Shown here in pieces: positions 62,694 to 64,000 of a stretch of 64,000 nucleotides of DNA. Source of the stretch: Halorubellus salinus. Lineage in GTDB: Archaea; Halobacteriota; Halobacteria; Halobacteriales; Natrialbaceae. Below the pieces are notes generated by a model, which ran no database searches, was not told the origin of the DNA, and saw only the letters and a program-made list of their open reading frames with translations. Both the position numbers and the translations under genes were made by a program. Each line of letters opens with the position of its first letter. Position 1 is the first letter of the stretch. The stretch is taken from NCBI RefSeq assembly GCF_020567525.1, contig NZ_JAJCVI010000001.1, forward strand, positions 620,001 through 684,000. Direction: 5' to 3'.

Positions 62694-64000
62694 ATGGAGT
62701 GGCGGGTGCGTAGTGACGGACTCACCGTCGGTGACGCGGCCAACACGGAACTGCGCGTCACCTCGCCGGACCTGTCGGTGCGCGCGAGCGACACGACCAT
62801 CCCGCGCCCCGTCGACGTCACCGTCGACTGCGAGGCCTCCGAACTCCGCTTCCCGGTCGCCGTCGTCTACGTCGCCTCGCAGGCCAGCGACGCGACGTAC
62901 GAACTCGAGAACGACACCGGGCCGCTCGACCTGCCCGCGGGCGAGTACGTCCTCGACATCGACACGCACGTGAAGACGTACCTCCAGGTCGACGGGCCGC
63001 TGTCCGTGTCGAAGACCCCGGACTTCGAGCAGGTCGTCGTCACGTTCCCGGAGCGATGCGAGCTCACGCTCGGCTTCCGGAGCCGGAACGACCGACCGAC
63101 CGACACCGTCACCGTCCCCGAGACGCCGACGGGGTTCGCCGCCGCGGTGACGTACGCGTCGAGCGCGCACAAGACCACGGGCGCCGACCGCACGTACCCG
63201 ACGCTCCGCGGACACCCCCCACTGGTCGAACTCGGCGACGCCATCGACGTCCCGGACGCGGTCGTGGACGCGACCCCGGACGTCGGTATCGAACTCCTCG
63301 TCCCGCCCGAGTACGAGACGCTGTACACGACCGCGCCGCTCGCGTACTACCTGCAGGCGAGCGTGGAGACCGCGGACGTCGACCAGCCGCTGTTGTGCGC
63401 GCCGAGCGCCGGCATCCGCGAACCGCTGTCGCCGATGCCGCGCCTCGAGACGGACGTGAAGCGACTCCTCCGGAAGACGTTCTTCCTCGACTGCCTCGTC
63501 CGGAACTCCGGACCGTACGGGACGAACCTCGCCGAGGAGAGCCTGCTCGACGCGCTCGACCTCGACGGGTCGGCGCTCTATCACGCCGACCCCGTCGACC
63601 GACTCGAGACGTACCTCGACGTGCCGTTCCAGGCGGTCGAGCACCGGCTCCCCGACTGGCATCTGTCGACGTACGTCGACCCGGACCCGGCGTACGTGGA
63701 GACGCTCCCGTTCCTCCTGGACTCGCTGTCGCTCCTGTTCCCGCCGAAGACGAGCGAACTCGAGGGCGCGGAGCTCGTCGAGCGCTCGCTCGACGACTTC
63801 TACCGGAGCCCGCAAGGCCCCGGCGAGGTCGCGACCGTGGACGTCGTCAAACCCGAGCTACGAGGTGGTCGCGTCCACGGCTGGCTCGCCGACGGCGTCC
63901 CCATCGACGTCTTCAAGTCCACGCCGTCGGCGTACCGGAACCGGCTGTCGTACATGGACCGCGACCACGACGACACCATCGTCAGCGTCGTCCTGAACGA
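62694..64000 (+). CDS. Large conserved halobacterial protein (C-terminally cut)
   Basis: At least 435 residues; the frame is open to the window edge. The start ATG (EWRVRSDGLTVGD) lies after a CCTAACT element; a GTG two codons upstream is in frame. Features include beta-rich N-terminal segments (ELRFPVAVVYVASQASDATYEL), a helical middle (LLRKTFFLDCLVRNSGPYG) and acidic composition. No signal peptide or membrane helix is seen. I do not recognise a domain. Confidence 0.75.
   Translation, partial: MEWRVRSDGLTVGDAANTELRVTSPDLSVRASDTTIPRPVDVTVDCEASELRFPVAVVYVASQASDATYELENDTGPLDLPAGEYVLDIDTHVKTYLQVDGPLSVSKTPDFEQVVVTFPERCELTLGFRSRNDRPTDTVTVPETPTGFAAAVTYASSAHKTTGADRTYPTLRGHPPLVELGDAIDVPDAVVDATPDVGIELLVPPEYETLYTTAPLAYYLQASVETADVDQPLLCAPSAGIREPLSPMPRLETDVKRLLRKTFFLDCLVRNSGPYGTNLAEESLLDALDLDGSALYHADPVDRLETYLDVPFQAVEHRLPDWHLSTYVDPDPAYVETLPFLLDSLSLLFPPKTSELEGAELVERSLDDFYRSPQGPGEVATVDVVKPELRGGRVHGWLADGVPIDVFKSTPSAYRNRLSYMDRDHDDTIVSVVLN

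Overview
The window is haloarchaeal chromosome (class Halobacteria). The evidence is a very high G+C content, a strong preference for G or C at third codon positions, highly acidic predicted proteins, twin-arginine and lipobox export signals, many GTG starts, and archaeal TATA-like boxes about 25-30 bases upstream of start codons, which implies leaderless transcripts. The genus cannot be fixed from sequence alone. I saw no rRNA, tRNA, insertion sequence, transposase, integrase, replication origin or CRISPR array; this looks like stable core chromosome.

Layout. 0-6.2 kb: PAC2-type protein (cut), MscS channel, Nudix hydrolase, class II aldolase, UspA protein, a Tat-exported protein and a 5'-nucleotidase-type metallophosphatase. 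6.3-8.1 kb: three tandem Dps ferritin-like genes, of which only one keeps the ferroxidase ligands. 8.3-16.5 kb: small halobacterial proteins, a lipoprotein, then three FAD oxidoreductases (two of the geranylgeranyl-reductase family) around a FilR1-type regulator, with a 37-bp tandem array. 16.6-25.5 kb: AhpD-like protein, MFS transporter, enolase-superfamily protein, stand-alone E2 acyltransferase domain, alpha/beta hydrolase, PLP aminotransferase and ribonuclease J. 25.9-29.2 kb: Tat-exported beta protein, and a coupled UspA/APC permease pair. 29.3-33.8 kb: overlapping nosL-nosD-nosF-nosY, the maturation genes of nitrous oxide reductase, without nosZ in view. 33.8-43.3 kb: small membrane proteins, a TM-helix channel protein, an APH-fold kinase, a cold-shock protein, a zinc-ribbon regulator and a polysaccharide flippase. 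43.8-46.2 kb: hisD, an IscA/HesB Fe-S carrier and DUF4177. 46.2-51 kb: cupin, dodecin, two coupled membrane proteins, DUF1028 and a BrkB-type protein. 51.2-56.7 kb: phosphohexomutase, ATP-grasp ligase, an orphan DppB-type permease and a zinc-ribbon protein. 56.8-64 kb: folD, small membrane and lipoproteins, a DsbA / CxxC-membrane protein / DsbA locus, glyA and a large protein cut by the window edge.

How the genes work together. folD and glyA, about 4 kb apart, both serve tetrahydrofolate one-carbon metabolism. nosLDFY is a copper/sulfur delivery module acting outside the membrane. The thioredoxin-fold genes at 59-61 kb form a probable envelope thiol-redox unit. The IscA-like protein, Dps proteins and dodecin concern iron and flavin handling.

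The most notable patterns are the degenerate Dps paralogues, a cysteine-free NosL-like domain fused to NosD, the CxxC membrane protein between two DsbA genes, six unrelated short tandem-repeat arrays of which four start within 25 bases of a stop codon, and a gene at 49.5-50.1 kb whose coding region lacks a usable start codon.
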